DNA of 64,000 bases from Methanobacterium sp. UBA176 (GCA_002505765.1 DAVZ01000032.1:1-64000), one strand, 5' to 3'. Counted from the stretch's first letter, positions 1-9,203 are shown. Notes: generated from the sequence alone by a model not told the origin. Translations and numbers: made by a program.

Positions 1-112
1 TCGGGTATTATTGACAGATTTTACCAACACCCATTAATTCTACAACCCCTGAAATAATCAATTTTTATTTAGAGATTAATTTTATTAAAAATCATTAAAG
101 CAGGTCTTTTCC

Positions 113-967
113 ATGATTAAGATTGGAGATTTCAATAAATACATTGAAAAAAAAGTTAGAAAAACAGTTGAGGATTATAATTTAATTGAAGAAGATGAAA
201 AGATAGCTATAGCTCTATCGGGTGGAAAGGACAGTATTTTAACTTTATATATGTTAAATAAATTCAAAGATGAATTTAATCTTGATTTAGTGGCCATAAC
301 CATTGATGAAGGAATTTATAGATACAGAAATGAAGGTGTAGAAGCAGCAAGAAAAAATGCCACTGATTTAGGAATAAAATTAATTGAAAAAAGTTTCCAT
401 GACCAATTTAATTTTAAACTTGACCAGGTTTCTGATTTCTACAAAAGCGCATGCATACCATGCGGAGTTTTTAGAAGATATTTGCTCAACAAAACGGCCT
501 TTGAAGAGGATGCAGTAAAAATTGCAACTGGACACAACCTCGATGATGAGATACAGTCCTTTTTAATGACCTTTTCAAGGGCTGATTTCAGTAGATTTTC
601 AAAATTCGGTCCAAAGCTTGATCCAATTCACCCTAAACTTATTCCAAGGATTAAACCCCTTTGGAATATACCTGAAAAAGACGTTGGAACATGGGCAGTT
701 TTAAATAACGTGGAAGTGCATTTTGCAGAATGTCCTTACTCCTATACATCAGCAAGATCCAAAATGAAGGACTATCTAAATAAAATGGAGTCAAAACGTA
801 AAGGAACAAAGTTAAATATACTTCAATCCTTTAAAAAATCATTCCAATTTGAAAAAAAAACCATGCACTTATATGAATGTGAGAAATGTGGTGAACCATC
901 ATCTTCAAAGGTTTGTAAGGCATGTGAGATGATTGAAGAATTTAATAGCTTTATAACTATCCAATGA
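113..967 (+). CDS. tRNA 2-thiolation PP-loop protein (TtuA/NcsA type)
   Basis: Likely activates a tRNA uridine by adenylation and transfers sulfur to make 2-thiouridine. The PP-loop SGGKDS is at residues 36-41. Cys114 and Cys117 (CIPC) and Cys207 (ECPYS) sit where TtuA-family enzymes bind a catalytic [4Fe-4S] cluster. A C-terminal zinc finger (Cys256, 259, 268, 271) is intact. At 284 residues it lacks the N-terminal CxxC/CxxH zinc finger that many family members carry; I see no coding sequence upstream that would supply it. A weak site (GCAGGT) precedes the ATG. Its last 11 bases overlap the convergent GTPase gene. Whether the target is position 54 or the wobble base cannot be decided from sequence. 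Confidence 0.85.
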   Translation: MIKIGDFNKYIEKKVRKTVEDYNLIEEDEKIAIALSGGKDSILTLYMLNKFKDEFNLDLVAITIDEGIYRYRNEGVEAARKNATDLGIKLIEKSFHDQFNFKLDQVSDFYKSACIPCGVFRRYLLNKTAFEEDAVKIATGHNLDDEIQSFLMTFSRADFSRFSKFGPKLDPIHPKLIPRIKPLWNIPEKDVGTWAVLNNVEVHFAECPYSYTSARSKMKDYLNKMESKRKGTKLNILQSFKKSFQFEKKTMHLYECEKCGEPSSSKVCKACEMIEEFNSFITIQ

Positions 968-2546
968 TTCGAGTTATAGAACCAATTCCCTTGCTCCTTC
1001 CTTCTCTAAATATTATTTTTTGACTTTCTTTAATATTATAAGGCCTGTATTTGAATCTCATCCGTACTTTTCCAGTATCTCCGGCCGATAGATACTCTTT
1101 ATCAAGAGGTTCAAAGGCCACGGTTTCAGATATTGTTTCAATGTGGGTAATGCATTCATAACCTTCTTTAATTGTTGTAGGATGCACCAGGATAGTAACT
1201 TCTGCTTCAAATTCTCTAACAGAGCTTTTATCATAATTATAATCACATAATATCATTCCTCGTTTGATATTGTCCATATCAACACCTTTTATTGAAATAC
1301 CCACCACATCACCAGCTTCGGCATAATCCTTTTTGCAGTGGTGCATTTCGATGGACTTTGCCCTGACATCAATGTACTTTCCAATTCCTGCAGGGCCTAA
1401 AAGTAATTTATCACCTTTTTTTACTTTCCCCTGCCTTATAGTACCGCTTACAACCACACCAGCACCTACTACTGAGTATATTTTATCTATATACATCATA
1501 AACGGCTTTAAAGACTCTTCTGCATTATTATGAATTTTTAAATTTGAAAATAATCCATCAAAAAGGTTTAATCCTTCACCGGTTGTTGAAGATACATTTA
1601 TGATAGGCACCAAATGGGGATTATCATTTTGAGCAACAAATTCAGCATCTTCCCTGTTTTTTATCATAAATGGAACTTTTCCAACCATTTTTAAGAGATC
1701 AAATACTTTTTCTTTATTTTCTTTTAACTTTTCTCCATTAACCATGTCAATTTTTGTAATGGCAACGATTACCGGCAGATCCATAGCCAGTATGATTCCA
1801 AGATGCTCTCTGGTGATATGTGTTGGCCCATGATCAGCAGCAATTGTAACCAGCCCATAATCGAGTTTTTGGCCTACTATGCCTCTAATTGTTGTTCTAA
1901 GCCATGGTTCATGCCCTACAGTATCAACAAAGCATATCAATCTATTGCAATCTTCAACAAGTTTTGCTTTATTCTTTTTATTTAAAGGATTTTTTATGCG
2001 TATTGCCTCATTATTGTAGAACCCATAGATTGCGAAGGAAAGATCTGCCGATAGTCCTCTTTCTATTTCATGTTTTTGAAGATCCAGAAATATCCTTGTC
2101 CTTCCAGAACCGTTATCAAGATTTCCTGTGGTAAGGGTTCCAACAAGTGTGCTTTTCCCGTGATCCACATGCCCTGCAACTCCCACAAGTATATGGGCCC
2201 TTTTAAATCCGTTATTTTTTCCAATAGAAACTCTGGCAATATCACCATTATCTCCGGGATATTTTTCAACCTTTAAAATAATTGAATTTATCTCTTCAGC
2301 AACGCTTTTTAAAACAAATAATGATTCTTCAATTTCTTTTTCACTAAGGCCAATGAGATTACCATTGTCATCAACTCCAATAAAATAAATAGCTTCTCCA
2401 TCGCCACGCTCCATCCTGTATTTCATCTGTGAAGCGAGACGTTGCTTTCTATCTTTTTGAAGATGATAATCTTTATTAAGGCGTTCTTTAAATTCTATAT
2501 TTTTTCTTTCGCCTTTTTTTGTAATGTTATAGATGCTGGTTGTCAT
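957..2546 (-). CDS. GTPBP1-like translational GTPase, EF-1A/EF-Tu type
   Basis: A 529-residue GTPase of the GTPBP1/EF-1alpha superfamily. About 120 N-terminal residues, charged at first, precede the G domain. G1 (GHVDHGKS) is near residues 125-132, G3 (DTVGH) at 208-212 and G4 (TKID) near 264-267, followed by beta-barrel domains like domains 2 and 3 of elongation factors. Archaeal homologues are widespread but their exact role is not established; a ribosome- or mRNA-linked function is inferred from the family. There is no clear ribosome site before the ATG, so the transcript may be leaderless. It converges on the thiolase gene with an 11-base overlap. Confidence 0.85.
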   Translation of the reverse strand: MTTSIYNITKKGERKNIEFKERLNKDYHLQKDRKQRLASQMKYRMERGDGEAIYFIGVDDNGNLIGLSEKEIEESLFVLKSVAEEINSIILKVEKYPGDNGDIARVSIGKNNGFKRAHILVGVAGHVDHGKSTLVGTLTTGNLDNGSGRTRIFLDLQKHEIERGLSADLSFAIYGFYNNEAIRIKNPLNKKNKAKLVEDCNRLICFVDTVGHEPWLRTTIRGIVGQKLDYGLVTIAADHGPTHITREHLGIILAMDLPVIVAITKIDMVNGEKLKENKEKVFDLLKMVGKVPFMIKNREDAEFVAQNDNPHLVPIINVSSTTGEGLNLFDGLFSNLKIHNNAEESLKPFMMYIDKIYSVVGAGVVVSGTIRQGKVKKGDKLLLGPAGIGKYIDVRAKSIEMHHCKKDYAEAGDVVGISIKGVDMDNIKRGMILCDYNYDKSSVREFEAEVTILVHPTTIKEGYECITHIETISETVAFEPLDKEYLSAGDTGKVRMRFKYRPYNIKESQKIIFREGRSKGIGSITRIIG

Positions 2547-2579
2547 GAGATTATAAAGAGTTTTATATCAATTAGCAGT

Positions 2580-2792
2580 TCAAATTTTATCAGCAGTGGT
2601 AAAATACGCGCCACCATATTTTTCTTCCTGTAATTCTCTTACTTTCTCTGAAGCAGCTTGCGCATCTTCAACTCGTGCAATAATTCTTCTGCTTTTTGTT
2701 TTGAAGGTTTTACCGCAGACGCATTTTTTTTGGGCAACTTCTTCCCTTGAATACATTGCTCGTCCGCAGTCACATCTAAATACGATATACAT
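2580..2792 (-). CDS. DUF1922 small zinc-ribbon protein
   Basis: A 70-residue protein with two CxC pairs (Cys7/Cys9 and Cys24/Cys26) that would bind one zinc. The sequence matches the DUF1922 family, known in Methanobacteriales, whose M. thermautotrophicus member has a solved structure but no assigned function. The C-terminal half is a charged helix. It lies just upstream of, and on the same strand as, the GTPase gene, 33 bp apart, so co-transcription is plausible. Confidence 0.75.
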   Translation of the reverse strand: MYIVFRCDCGRAMYSREEVAQKKCVCGKTFKTKSRRIIARVEDAQAASEKVRELQEEKYGGAYFTTADKI

Positions 2793-2980
2793 TTTATCAA
2801 AATATTTAAGATTTTCTTTAATATTTGAATGTATCGGAAGTTTTTTAAATTTAAGTCGTATTTTGAGCTTTTCAGGTATTTTAAGTAGGTTTGATTAATT
2901 ATTGATTTTAGGAAGCTTGGTAAATTATGTTATAAATGTATGCATTAATTGATTTAAATTTATCATTCAAAATGATCGGT

Positions 2981-4144
2981 TTACCCAAAACCTAAAAGTT
3001 TGCTGAACAATGGATATAAGATGTTGGGTATTGTTAAAATGGCCCCTATGCTTGCACCAATATTTGCACCAGCAACAACAATCAATACTCTAAAAAGGTC
3101 ATTCTCCCAGAAATCTCTGAAACTCTGACATTTTCTAAAATCAGTAAGATCATCCATGCCAACGTTTCTTAATTTAGCTTCCACAATTCCAGCAAACCAT
3201 CCCGCAGCAAGTAGAGGATGTAAAACAGTTATTGGAGCCGCTAAAAAAGCCGTTACAGCAGAATAAATCTTTGAACCTGAGAGGATAGATCCAGCAAAGG
3301 CAAGGCTTCCAGTAAGTAGTATATATTCGATAATACTTGTTTTTACATTAATTCCGTATAAAAAGGCAAATAAAAATATCAAAATAAAAATGACCGGAAT
3401 TGAAAATAAAATAACCTTTCCCAGCGAAATCCCCGATTTTTTAAGGCTCATAAGTTCATAAAGCGGAGGAATTTTTTCTGGATGATTCATAAAATTGGTT
3501 ATTCCTTTTTTGTGTCCAGCTCCCACAACGGCAATAACATTTTCATCGTCAATGTCCAGTAACATTTTAGCCATATACGCATCTCTTTCAGTAACTAAAA
3601 CATGGAAAGCTTGGGGTGACATTTCCTGAAAGTATCCCATGACCTCTTTTAGTGCATCTCCCTCTGTTATGCTATCTATGTCGTCTATTGTTTCATCTTT
3701 ACTGAAAAATGAGGCTATTAATCCATATATAAATTTCATTTTTTCAAATAAAGACATTTTATCTATAGCGCGCTTTAAGGTTATGCTTATCTCACGATCT
3801 ATAAGGGCGACCTTTGCACCTACTTCCTCAGCGGCATCAATTGCTGCCATCATCTCTGATCCTGGTTTTACTCCTATTTCATCCCCTATTTTACGCTGCA
3901 TATATGATAAAAATCCGCTTATTAAAAAGAGAGTTAATTTATCTCCTTTCATTAATTCCTTTATCTGGAAATCATTTTTTGAAGAAATACCCTGTTTCTC
4001 ATTTAATATATTCTGGTAACGATTTAAGTCTAGTTCGACAGCAACAACGTCTGGTTTATTCTCTAAAATGGCATTTCTTACGTTTTCAATGCTTTTAGCT
4101 GATACATGTGCTGTTCCAATGATTTGAAGTGATTCTGGCGCCAT
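2981..4144 (-). CDS. TraB/PrgY family membrane protein
   Basis: A 387-residue TraB-domain protein. The N-terminal half holds the family motif GTAHVS near residues 11-16 and a conserved Glu-rich core (VAVELD); the family fold resembles Tiki/EreA-type metal-dependent hydrolases. From about residue 240 there are four to five hydrophobic helices that anchor it in the membrane. In enterococci TraB/PrgY limits pheromone activity; the role in methanogens is unknown. It is separated from comB by about 50 bp and is on the same strand. Confidence 0.8.
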   Translation of the reverse strand: MAPESLQIIGTAHVSAKSIENVRNAILENKPDVVAVELDLNRYQNILNEKQGISSKNDFQIKELMKGDKLTLFLISGFLSYMQRKIGDEIGVKPGSEMMAAIDAAEEVGAKVALIDREISITLKRAIDKMSLFEKMKFIYGLIASFFSKDETIDDIDSITEGDALKEVMGYFQEMSPQAFHVLVTERDAYMAKMLLDIDDENVIAVVGAGHKKGITNFMNHPEKIPPLYELMSLKKSGISLGKVILFSIPVIFILIFLFAFLYGINVKTSIIEYILLTGSLAFAGSILSGSKIYSAVTAFLAAPITVLHPLLAAGWFAGIVEAKLRNVGMDDLTDFRKCQSFRDFWENDLFRVLIVVAGANIGASIGAILTIPNILYPLFSKLLGFG

Positions 4145-4196
4145 TTTGTATCACATGTTATTGTTTTAAATAATATTTATTAATGATATTAATTAT

Positions 4197-4862
4197 TTAT
4201 ATTTTTTTGATAATTCCTTTTTCATAGACTGGAACTGAGTCATATACGTTCTTTTTAATGCAGAATTCAATGTCCTGATAAAAACCAAGTTTTTTAAGAC
4301 TTCGAGCTGATTCAGAATTCATAATAGTTTCATTAACCATCTTTTCGTCTCTTGATGCCAGATAGGCTGCCTGTGACATCTCATCAATCTCAAATTTCTT
4401 AAGGTTTGATATTATTTCTCCTGCACCTAAAAAATCTTCAATTGCAAACCTCCCTCTAACGCCAGCCATAACAATTTCTATATGGGTTTCCGCGATTTTA
4501 GAAGCCAGTTTTGCAACTGCTTTTGCATTTACAAAGGATCCAACAAGCGACTTTGATTTCATCCCTTCAAGGATTCGAGTACCGTTACTTGTGGTTAGAA
4601 CAAGGGTATCACCACTAAAATTTTTTATTTGAACTGGTGAATTGCCCACATCAAAACCTTCAATTGTTGCACCTTCCCTCTCTCCAGCAAGAACTGCATT
4701 ATATTTTTTTGCCAATTCTACAGCATTATTTTTGTTTTTAACAGCAAATACTTTTTTAAAACTATCTAATGCAACTGTAATTGTTGTACTGGCTCTTAAA
4801 ACGTCTACCATAATGGCAACATCTTGAGATAGAGATTTATCTAGGCTTAAAGAAACTAGCAT
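4197..4862 (-). CDS. comB: 2-phosphosulfolactate phosphatase
   Basis: ComB removes phosphate from 2-phosphosulfolactate in the phosphoenolpyruvate branch of coenzyme M synthesis. The 221-residue length fits the family (about 225). Recognisable family blocks are the N-terminal VMVDVLRASTTI, the central GEREG, the TSNGT segment, and the FLGAGEI region. Coenzyme M is a substrate of the Mtr and Mcr enzymes encoded 13-23 kb downstream. The gene is followed on the same strand by the TraB gene. Confidence 0.9.
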   Translation of the reverse strand: MLVSLSLDKSLSQDVAIMVDVLRASTTITVALDSFKKVFAVKNKNNAVELAKKYNAVLAGEREGATIEGFDVGNSPVQIKNFSGDTLVLTTSNGTRILEGMKSKSLVGSFVNAKAVAKLASKIAETHIEIVMAGVRGRFAIEDFLGAGEIISNLKKFEIDEMSQAAYLASRDEKMVNETIMNSESARSLKKLGFYQDIEFCIKKNVYDSVPVYEKGIIKKI

Positions 4863-4916
4863 TTAAAAACACCAAAAATAGGATTTAGAATAAAAAATGA
4901 ATTGTGTGGTATTTAA

Positions 4917-5126
4917 TTAAATTTTTTCAGCAAAACCAAATTTTCTTCTTACAGAAACTATTTTTACTTTAACTTCGTCACCAACTTTAGTATCAGGCAC
5001 GAATACTACAAAACCATTTATTCTGGTAATACCATCGCCTTCTTTACCTACATCTTCAATTTTAACATCATATTCTTCCCCTTCTTCGATAGGGGCTGTT
5101 TTTGGACCTTGACCTGTTCCGAACAA
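4917..5126 (-). CDS. TRAM domain RNA-binding protein
   Basis: A 69-residue protein made almost entirely of one TRAM beta-barrel: glycine- and lysine-rich, with the VGKEGDGITRINGFVVFVPD segment and the closing FGFAEKI. Single TRAM proteins in methanogens bind RNA and act as cold-shock-like RNA chaperones. It lies 54 bp upstream of comB on the same strand. The ATG at 5126 starts a short Gly/Pro linker before the domain. Confidence 0.85.
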   Translation of the reverse strand: MFGTGQGPKTAPIEEGEEYDVKIEDVGKEGDGITRINGFVVFVPDTKVGDEVKVKIVSVRRKFGFAEKI

Positions 5127-5747
5127 TTAATTCACATCCTTCGATCAATATTGTGATTGATCTTGGAATTAATTATAGTTGAATCTATATATAAATATTT
5201 ATATTAAATAAAAATTAAGGTTAAATAGGATTATTTTTGCTTTTTAAACTTCTTAAATTATTATATTTTTGTAAGGTTCAACGTTTTCATTTTTAAGATA
5301 AATAAAATAGATAATATTTCCAATGAAAAATTAAAAAAAAGGAATGTATGGTAAATAATTTTCTTTATTATTCCCCTCCGCTTATTACATCTAAATCATG
5401 TAGATTCCTGCCGCTTCCTGTACATAAGAAGACTTTATATCCGTTATTACCAACTATATTGCATGGTATTGTCTTTTTTTTACTTAATCCTGTTTGGCTT
5501 GGATACTTCCTTCTCTAAGGATAATTCCTTCTATTCCACGGTTTTTAAGGTCAAATTCAAGGTTATCTACTTCTCCAATTTATTTCCTTCTGCATCCATT
5601 AATTTTTCCCTCTAATTTTATCTATTCATTATTAAAAATTATAATCTGCAGATCATTTAAAAAATAATATCAAGGTTTATATATTAAGTAATACATTAAA
5701 CCTCAAAAAGCAATAATATAATATATTATTTATGGTGACGATAAAGC
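5127..5747. other. AT-rich intergenic region with one gene remnant
   Basis: About 620 bp between divergent genes. The only coding trace is a broken small gene at 5368-5599 on the minus strand, listed separately. The rest is AT-rich and carries the divergent promoters; I see no RNA gene. Confidence 0.5.
5368..5599 (-). pseudogene. Frameshifted small protein, possibly PRC-barrel-like
   Basis: Reading leftwards from an ATG at 5599, preceded by AGAGGG, gives about ten codons. Two further frames then continue a plausible protein: a piece with DNLEFDLKNRGIEGIIL, and a final piece with IPCNIVGNNGYKVFL ending in a TAA at 5368-5370. Joining them needs two single-base changes next to A-runs (AATAAATTGG and ATTAAGTAAAAAAAAG). 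The reconstructed ~75-80 residue protein resembles a PRC-barrel (Asp-Gly-Asn-Lys turn, then a strand pattern), but that match is tentative. Either a decayed gene or sequencing errors. Confidence 0.45.
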
Positions 5748-6275
5748 ATGCCATCATTGAAAATAGTTACAACCCCCATGTGTGAAAAAATTCTACAGTT
5801 AGCAGGCATAACTGATTATATAGTTAGTTCTGATACTGAAAAAATAAATGGGGATATTGTAATAACACTATCAGAAACAAAAATATCTTCTAATTCTATT
5901 AAAATCAAGTTAAATACATTTTCACAGATCAATGAAAGTATAAAAAGGCTTTCAGAAACATTTGAAACAGTGCCTTTAAATTATAATTTAAATAGTTCTA
6001 AATATTCAAAATATAAAAATAATCAAAATATAAGAATTAAAGTATATTCAAATTTTTTAAAAGAAATAGTTGAAGATATGGGCTTCTCTATTGTTCATGA
6101 GAAATTTGATTATATAGTTTATCCAGATTATATGAAAGATAAAATACCAGATGAAATAAAAGATAATGTAAAGGCAGTTCAGATTCCTTCCCATAAAAAT
6201 GCCCCATTAGACCCTATTGAAAGGGCCAGTATGAGATATAATATTTTGGAGAAAAGTTTATGTACGAAACATTGA
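5748..6275 (+). CDS. Methanogen-specific protein paired with marker 7
   Basis: A 175-residue protein opening with IVTTPMCEKILQLAGI and ending in a PRO/basic segment (NAPLDPIERASMRYNIL). I recognise it as a conserved methanogen protein found with marker 7, but cannot name the family with certainty (a DUF2112-type or methanogenesis-marker protein). Its last 16 bases overlap the marker 7 start, which implies translational coupling and a shared complex. The overlap and partner make a role in MCR activation a reasonable inference. Only a few Cys residues are present, so it is not an obvious Fe-S protein. Confidence 0.6.
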   Translation: MPSLKIVTTPMCEKILQLAGITDYIVSSDTEKINGDIVITLSETKISSNSIKIKLNTFSQINESIKRLSETFETVPLNYNLNSSKYSKYKNNQNIRIKVYSNFLKEIVEDMGFSIVHEKFDYIVYPDYMKDKIPDEIKDNVKAVQIPSHKNAPLDPIERASMRYNILEKSLCTKH

Positions 6276-7171
6276 CCTACACAGGCGGAGTTCACAAGCA
6301 CGAAGAGGTAACAGAACTTATAGAGGATCTTGGGGGATTTGTGCTGCAGGAGAATTTCAGCCAGATGGATCTGGTTATAACCATTGCTGTACCCATTGAT
6401 GACGTTGATAAAGTAAAAGAGAAGGCAAAGGAACTTCTTGGGACCATAAAAGTAGCTCCAATGGCAGGAACCGAGATTGCAATAGTATCCCCAACCCTTG
6501 CCAGACAGCATCTCCCCCATTCTGCATGTGATATTTCAGAATACCTCAGAAGATATGGTGCAAAGGATAATATGATTGGATTATCTCGCGGGGCAGGAAA
6601 GGGCATATCAAGAATATCTGAAGATGAAAAAAGGCTCGTTGAAGAACATGATCTGGCTGTTTTTGCACTTGGAAGCTTTAGAGAATGTATATTAAATAAA
6701 ACGCATCTTTTTGATGATCTGGAAATACCGATTGTGGTAACAGGAGCTCCTCATATGAATGCCGATGAAATTCCAGGAGCAACGGCATATGTTGGTGGTT
6801 TAGGAAGAATTCCAAGAAGACTTAAACGTGGAGAAAATATCAGGGCACTTAGAAATCTTGTTTCTACTGTTGAAGGAATTTTAAACGATAAAAGATATGA
6901 GATAGCCCAGGATCCACCGATAGTACCTTCGATACTTGTAAAGAGTGAAATAGAAAACCAGGTCCCTGCAATAGAGGAAATATACTCTCCATCTCCAATT
7001 GTAAGCCAGCTCGATGGAGTAAGAGTTAAACTTAATTTTGATAGGTACAAAGATGAAATTGGAAATGTGGAAGTGGATGATTACAGGCTAAAAGACGTTT
7101 CAGAAATCATAAAATCCATGATGTATGATTATACGCTGGTTAAGCTTTTACCAGAATCATCAATTTTGTAA
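6260..7171 (+). CDS. Methanogenesis marker protein 7
   Basis: A 303-residue soluble protein matching methanogenesis marker 7 over its full length (N-terminal TYTGGVHKHEEV, central SPTLARQHLPHSACDISEYLRRYGAKDNMIG, and GAPHMNADEIPGATAYVGGLGRIPRRLKRGE). In methanogens Mmp7 is part of the ATP-dependent complex (with McrC, Mmp3, Mmp17 and the A2 ATPase) that reduces the nickel of coenzyme F430 in methyl-coenzyme M reductase. Here the A2 gene (atwA) lies 3 kb downstream and mcrC 12.5 kb downstream. It overlaps the preceding gene by 16 bases. Confidence 0.85.
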   Translation: MYETLTYTGGVHKHEEVTELIEDLGGFVLQENFSQMDLVITIAVPIDDVDKVKEKAKELLGTIKVAPMAGTEIAIVSPTLARQHLPHSACDISEYLRRYGAKDNMIGLSRGAGKGISRISEDEKRLVEEHDLAVFALGSFRECILNKTHLFDDLEIPIVVTGAPHMNADEIPGATAYVGGLGRIPRRLKRGENIRALRNLVSTVEGILNDKRYEIAQDPPIVPSILVKSEIENQVPAIEEIYSPSPIVSQLDGVRVKLNFDRYKDEIGNVEVDDYRLKDVSEIIKSMMYDYTLVKLLPESSIL

Positions 7172-7223
7172 TTTTACTTTTTGATAGTTAAAAACCCTTT
7201 ATTTTAATATAGGAGCTAAAAAA

Positions 7224-8291
7224 ATGAAGAGAATAATCCAGATGACAGTGTTTCTATCGGTATTTTTCTTTGTATTTCTAGCTCTAAATTACTATATTTT
7301 CTCCAGAATGGGCATGCTGCTGGATTTATCCAAAATAACTGTTTATTCATTGATATTTTTATTTGCAATATCTTTTCCGGCTGCAGCAGTACTTGAAAGG
7401 ACAGTTTCACATATAATTACCCGTGCTTTATATACCATTGCCTCTGCATGGATGGGAATATCATTTTTTATCTTATTTCTACTTCTTGGCTATGAAATAC
7501 TGAAATTTATATTTACTATTCCTCCATATACAGCAGGAATATCAATAATGGCAGTAGCTTCAATTATGGGTGCATATGCAATCATTAACGGTTTATATTT
7601 AGAAATTAAAGAAGTGGATATAAAAATTACCAGTATAAAAAAGGATATGAGAATAGTACAGCTCAGTGACATGCATATAGGTTCCATAAGAAATTCAGGA
7701 TTTATAAAAAAAATAGTAATGAAAACGAATACCCTAAACCCGGATATTGTATTAATAACAGGGGATACTGCAGATGGAAGCGCTAAATTGCATCCATATA
7801 TGTTTAATGCTATAAATAACCTTAAATGCCCAGTATTTCTTGGAATAGGGAATCATGATGTTTATGAAGGAGTGGAAAATCTTATTGAAGTGCTGAATAC
7901 CACGAAAATAAAGGTTTTAAGGAATGAAGTTATTGAGTTTAATGGTTTGCAGATAATTGGAGTGGATTATTCATTTCAGAGAAACCATCTGAAGGAAATA
8001 CTTTCGCAAATTCAAATTGATAAATCTAAACCATCCATTCTTATGTATCACGTGCCAACAGGAGTTGAAGCGGCTGCAAAGGCAGGAATAAACCTGCAAA
8101 TTTCAGGACATACTCATAAAGGACAGTTATTTCCTTTTAGCCTTTTAGGAAGACTTTTATTTCCTTATTTCAATGGATTATATAACTATAATGGAACTCG
8201 ACTTTACGTATCTCAAGGAACAGGGACATGGGGCCCTCCTATGAGATTGGGTTCAAGAAATGAAATTACTCTAATTAAACTTAAAAAATAG
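7224..8291 (+). CDS. Membrane-anchored metallophosphoesterase
   Basis: A 355-residue protein with four hydrophobic helices in residues 5-125, then a calcineurin-type phosphoesterase domain. The metal-binding motifs are in order: LSDMH (147-151), TGDTADG (179-185), GNHD (209-212), YHVP, and SGHTHKGQ. The family includes UDP-2,3-diacylglucosamine- and YkuE-like hydrolases; the substrate here is unknown. A good ribosome site (AGGAGC) lies before the ATG. It is not tightly coupled to neighbours. Confidence 0.85.
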   Translation: MKRIIQMTVFLSVFFFVFLALNYYIFSRMGMLLDLSKITVYSLIFLFAISFPAAAVLERTVSHIITRALYTIASAWMGISFFILFLLLGYEILKFIFTIPPYTAGISIMAVASIMGAYAIINGLYLEIKEVDIKITSIKKDMRIVQLSDMHIGSIRNSGFIKKIVMKTNTLNPDIVLITGDTADGSAKLHPYMFNAINNLKCPVFLGIGNHDVYEGVENLIEVLNTTKIKVLRNEVIEFNGLQIIGVDYSFQRNHLKEILSQIQIDKSKPSILMYHVPTGVEAAAKAGINLQISGHTHKGQLFPFSLLGRLLFPYFNGLYNYNGTRLYVSQGTGTWGPPMRLGSRNEITLIKLKK

Positions 8292-8486
8292 TGCTTAAAG
8301 TATAATTAGAAAGACTTTTTTGGTTAATTTTTAAATTTATATTTTTATTTACATTGTTTGCAATTACAGAATAAAATAGTAAAATTTATTCTAAAAAAAT
8401 AACATATGTTGTCCGTTTCTAGATTTATATAATATTTTATAGTATTTTTAACATAATATTTTTTATAATTTTTGCAGGTGAAAAAA

Positions 8487-8960
8487 ATGGATAAAAAGAT
8501 GGGCATAGTTGGATTAACAGGTAGTTTTAGGGAAAATTTAAGTGACATAAAGGATGAATCCAAAATTGTTTTTACTGGTTCAGTGGCGGTATGTACACCC
8601 TTTATAGAGTTGTTATCCTATTCTGTTAGAGATAAAAATCACGATTTAGTTTATATACCTAAATCAGAGATAGAAAATGCTAAAATAATAAAAATGCAGC
8701 CAAATATTGGATTTAGTGTAGTAGATGAGAAAGCAGATCCACTAAATCCTGAAGCAATTGTGGTTCTTGGAGGTTTGGCAATGCCTAAATTTGGATGCGC
8801 CCCTGAAGATATATTGAAAATGATTGAAGAATTATCTAAAGAGAAAAAGCCTAAAATTATTGGGGTTTGCTTTATGAACATCTTTGAAAAGGCAGGATGG
8901 GATAAAAAGTTAGAATTTGACATTTTAATAGATACAACCTTAGAGACAGTTGTTAAATAA
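8487..8960 (+). CDS. DUF2124 family protein
   Basis: A 157-residue soluble protein of the DUF2124 family, restricted to methanogens and without known function. Features are the N-terminal GIVGLTGSF, the VFTGSVAVCTPFIELLSY stretch, VVLGGLAMPKFGCAPED, and a C-terminal VCFMNIFEKAGW. The pattern of alternating strands and helices suggests a Rossmann-like fold; three conserved Cys could bind metal. I place the start at 8487 because CAGGTG at 8475-8480 is correctly spaced; the upstream in-frame codon lacks a site. It opens the NifX-like/DUF134/AtwA gene group and has a frameshifted paralogue at 12080. Confidence 0.75.
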   Translation: MDKKMGIVGLTGSFRENLSDIKDESKIVFTGSVAVCTPFIELLSYSVRDKNHDLVYIPKSEIENAKIIKMQPNIGFSVVDEKADPLNPEAIVVLGGLAMPKFGCAPEDILKMIEELSKEKKPKIIGVCFMNIFEKAGWDKKLEFDILIDTTLETVVK

Positions 8961-9035
8961 TTATTTTTTTATTTAAAGGAGATTTATTTTTTTTTAAATT
9001 GTTTATAATTGTTGCAAAACTTTATATTTGATTAT

Positions 9036-9047
9036 GAATATATATTC
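9036..9047. promoter_or_regulatory. Palindromic operator candidate 1 (GAATATATATTC)
   Basis: A perfect 12-bp palindrome about 10 bp after a TATA-like stretch (CTTTATATTT, 9020-9029), upstream of the NifX-like gene. The same 12 bases recur at 9600-9611 and 12653-12664, each near the start of a DUF134 regulator gene. Its place fits a repressor site covering the transcription start. Confidence 0.6.
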
Positions 9048-9114
9048 ACAATTGTTGATCAAAGGATTTGATAGAATATGCGAGAAATTCCTAAACACCA
9101 TTTATATGAGAAAA

Positions 9115-9168
9115 ACAATTAATCTCCAGATTTCGGTGTGCCACCTTCTGGGCTGATTAATCAATTGT
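9115..9168 (+). ncRNA. Long structured leader hairpin before NifX-like gene
   Basis: Three nested stems can form in this 54-base stretch: ACAATT (9115-9120) with AATTGT (9163-9168), continuing as AATC/GATT with a four-base bulge; CCAGA (9126-9130) with TCTGG (9147-9151); and GGTG (9135-9138) with CACC (9142-9145) around a TGC loop. It lies about 36 bases before the start codon, downstream of the likely promoter, so it would be in the 5' leader. It could be a cis-acting RNA switch or a DNA cruciform/operator; I cannot assign a known class. Confidence 0.5.
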
Positions 9169-9203
9169 ATCCGTTGGTATATTAACTTTTCAAGATGATA
9201 GAT

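Noticed and set aside
1..57. Open frame of 18 codons from the window edge to a stop at 55-57
   Set aside because: It could be the tail of an upstream gene, but 18 codons are too few to support a call.
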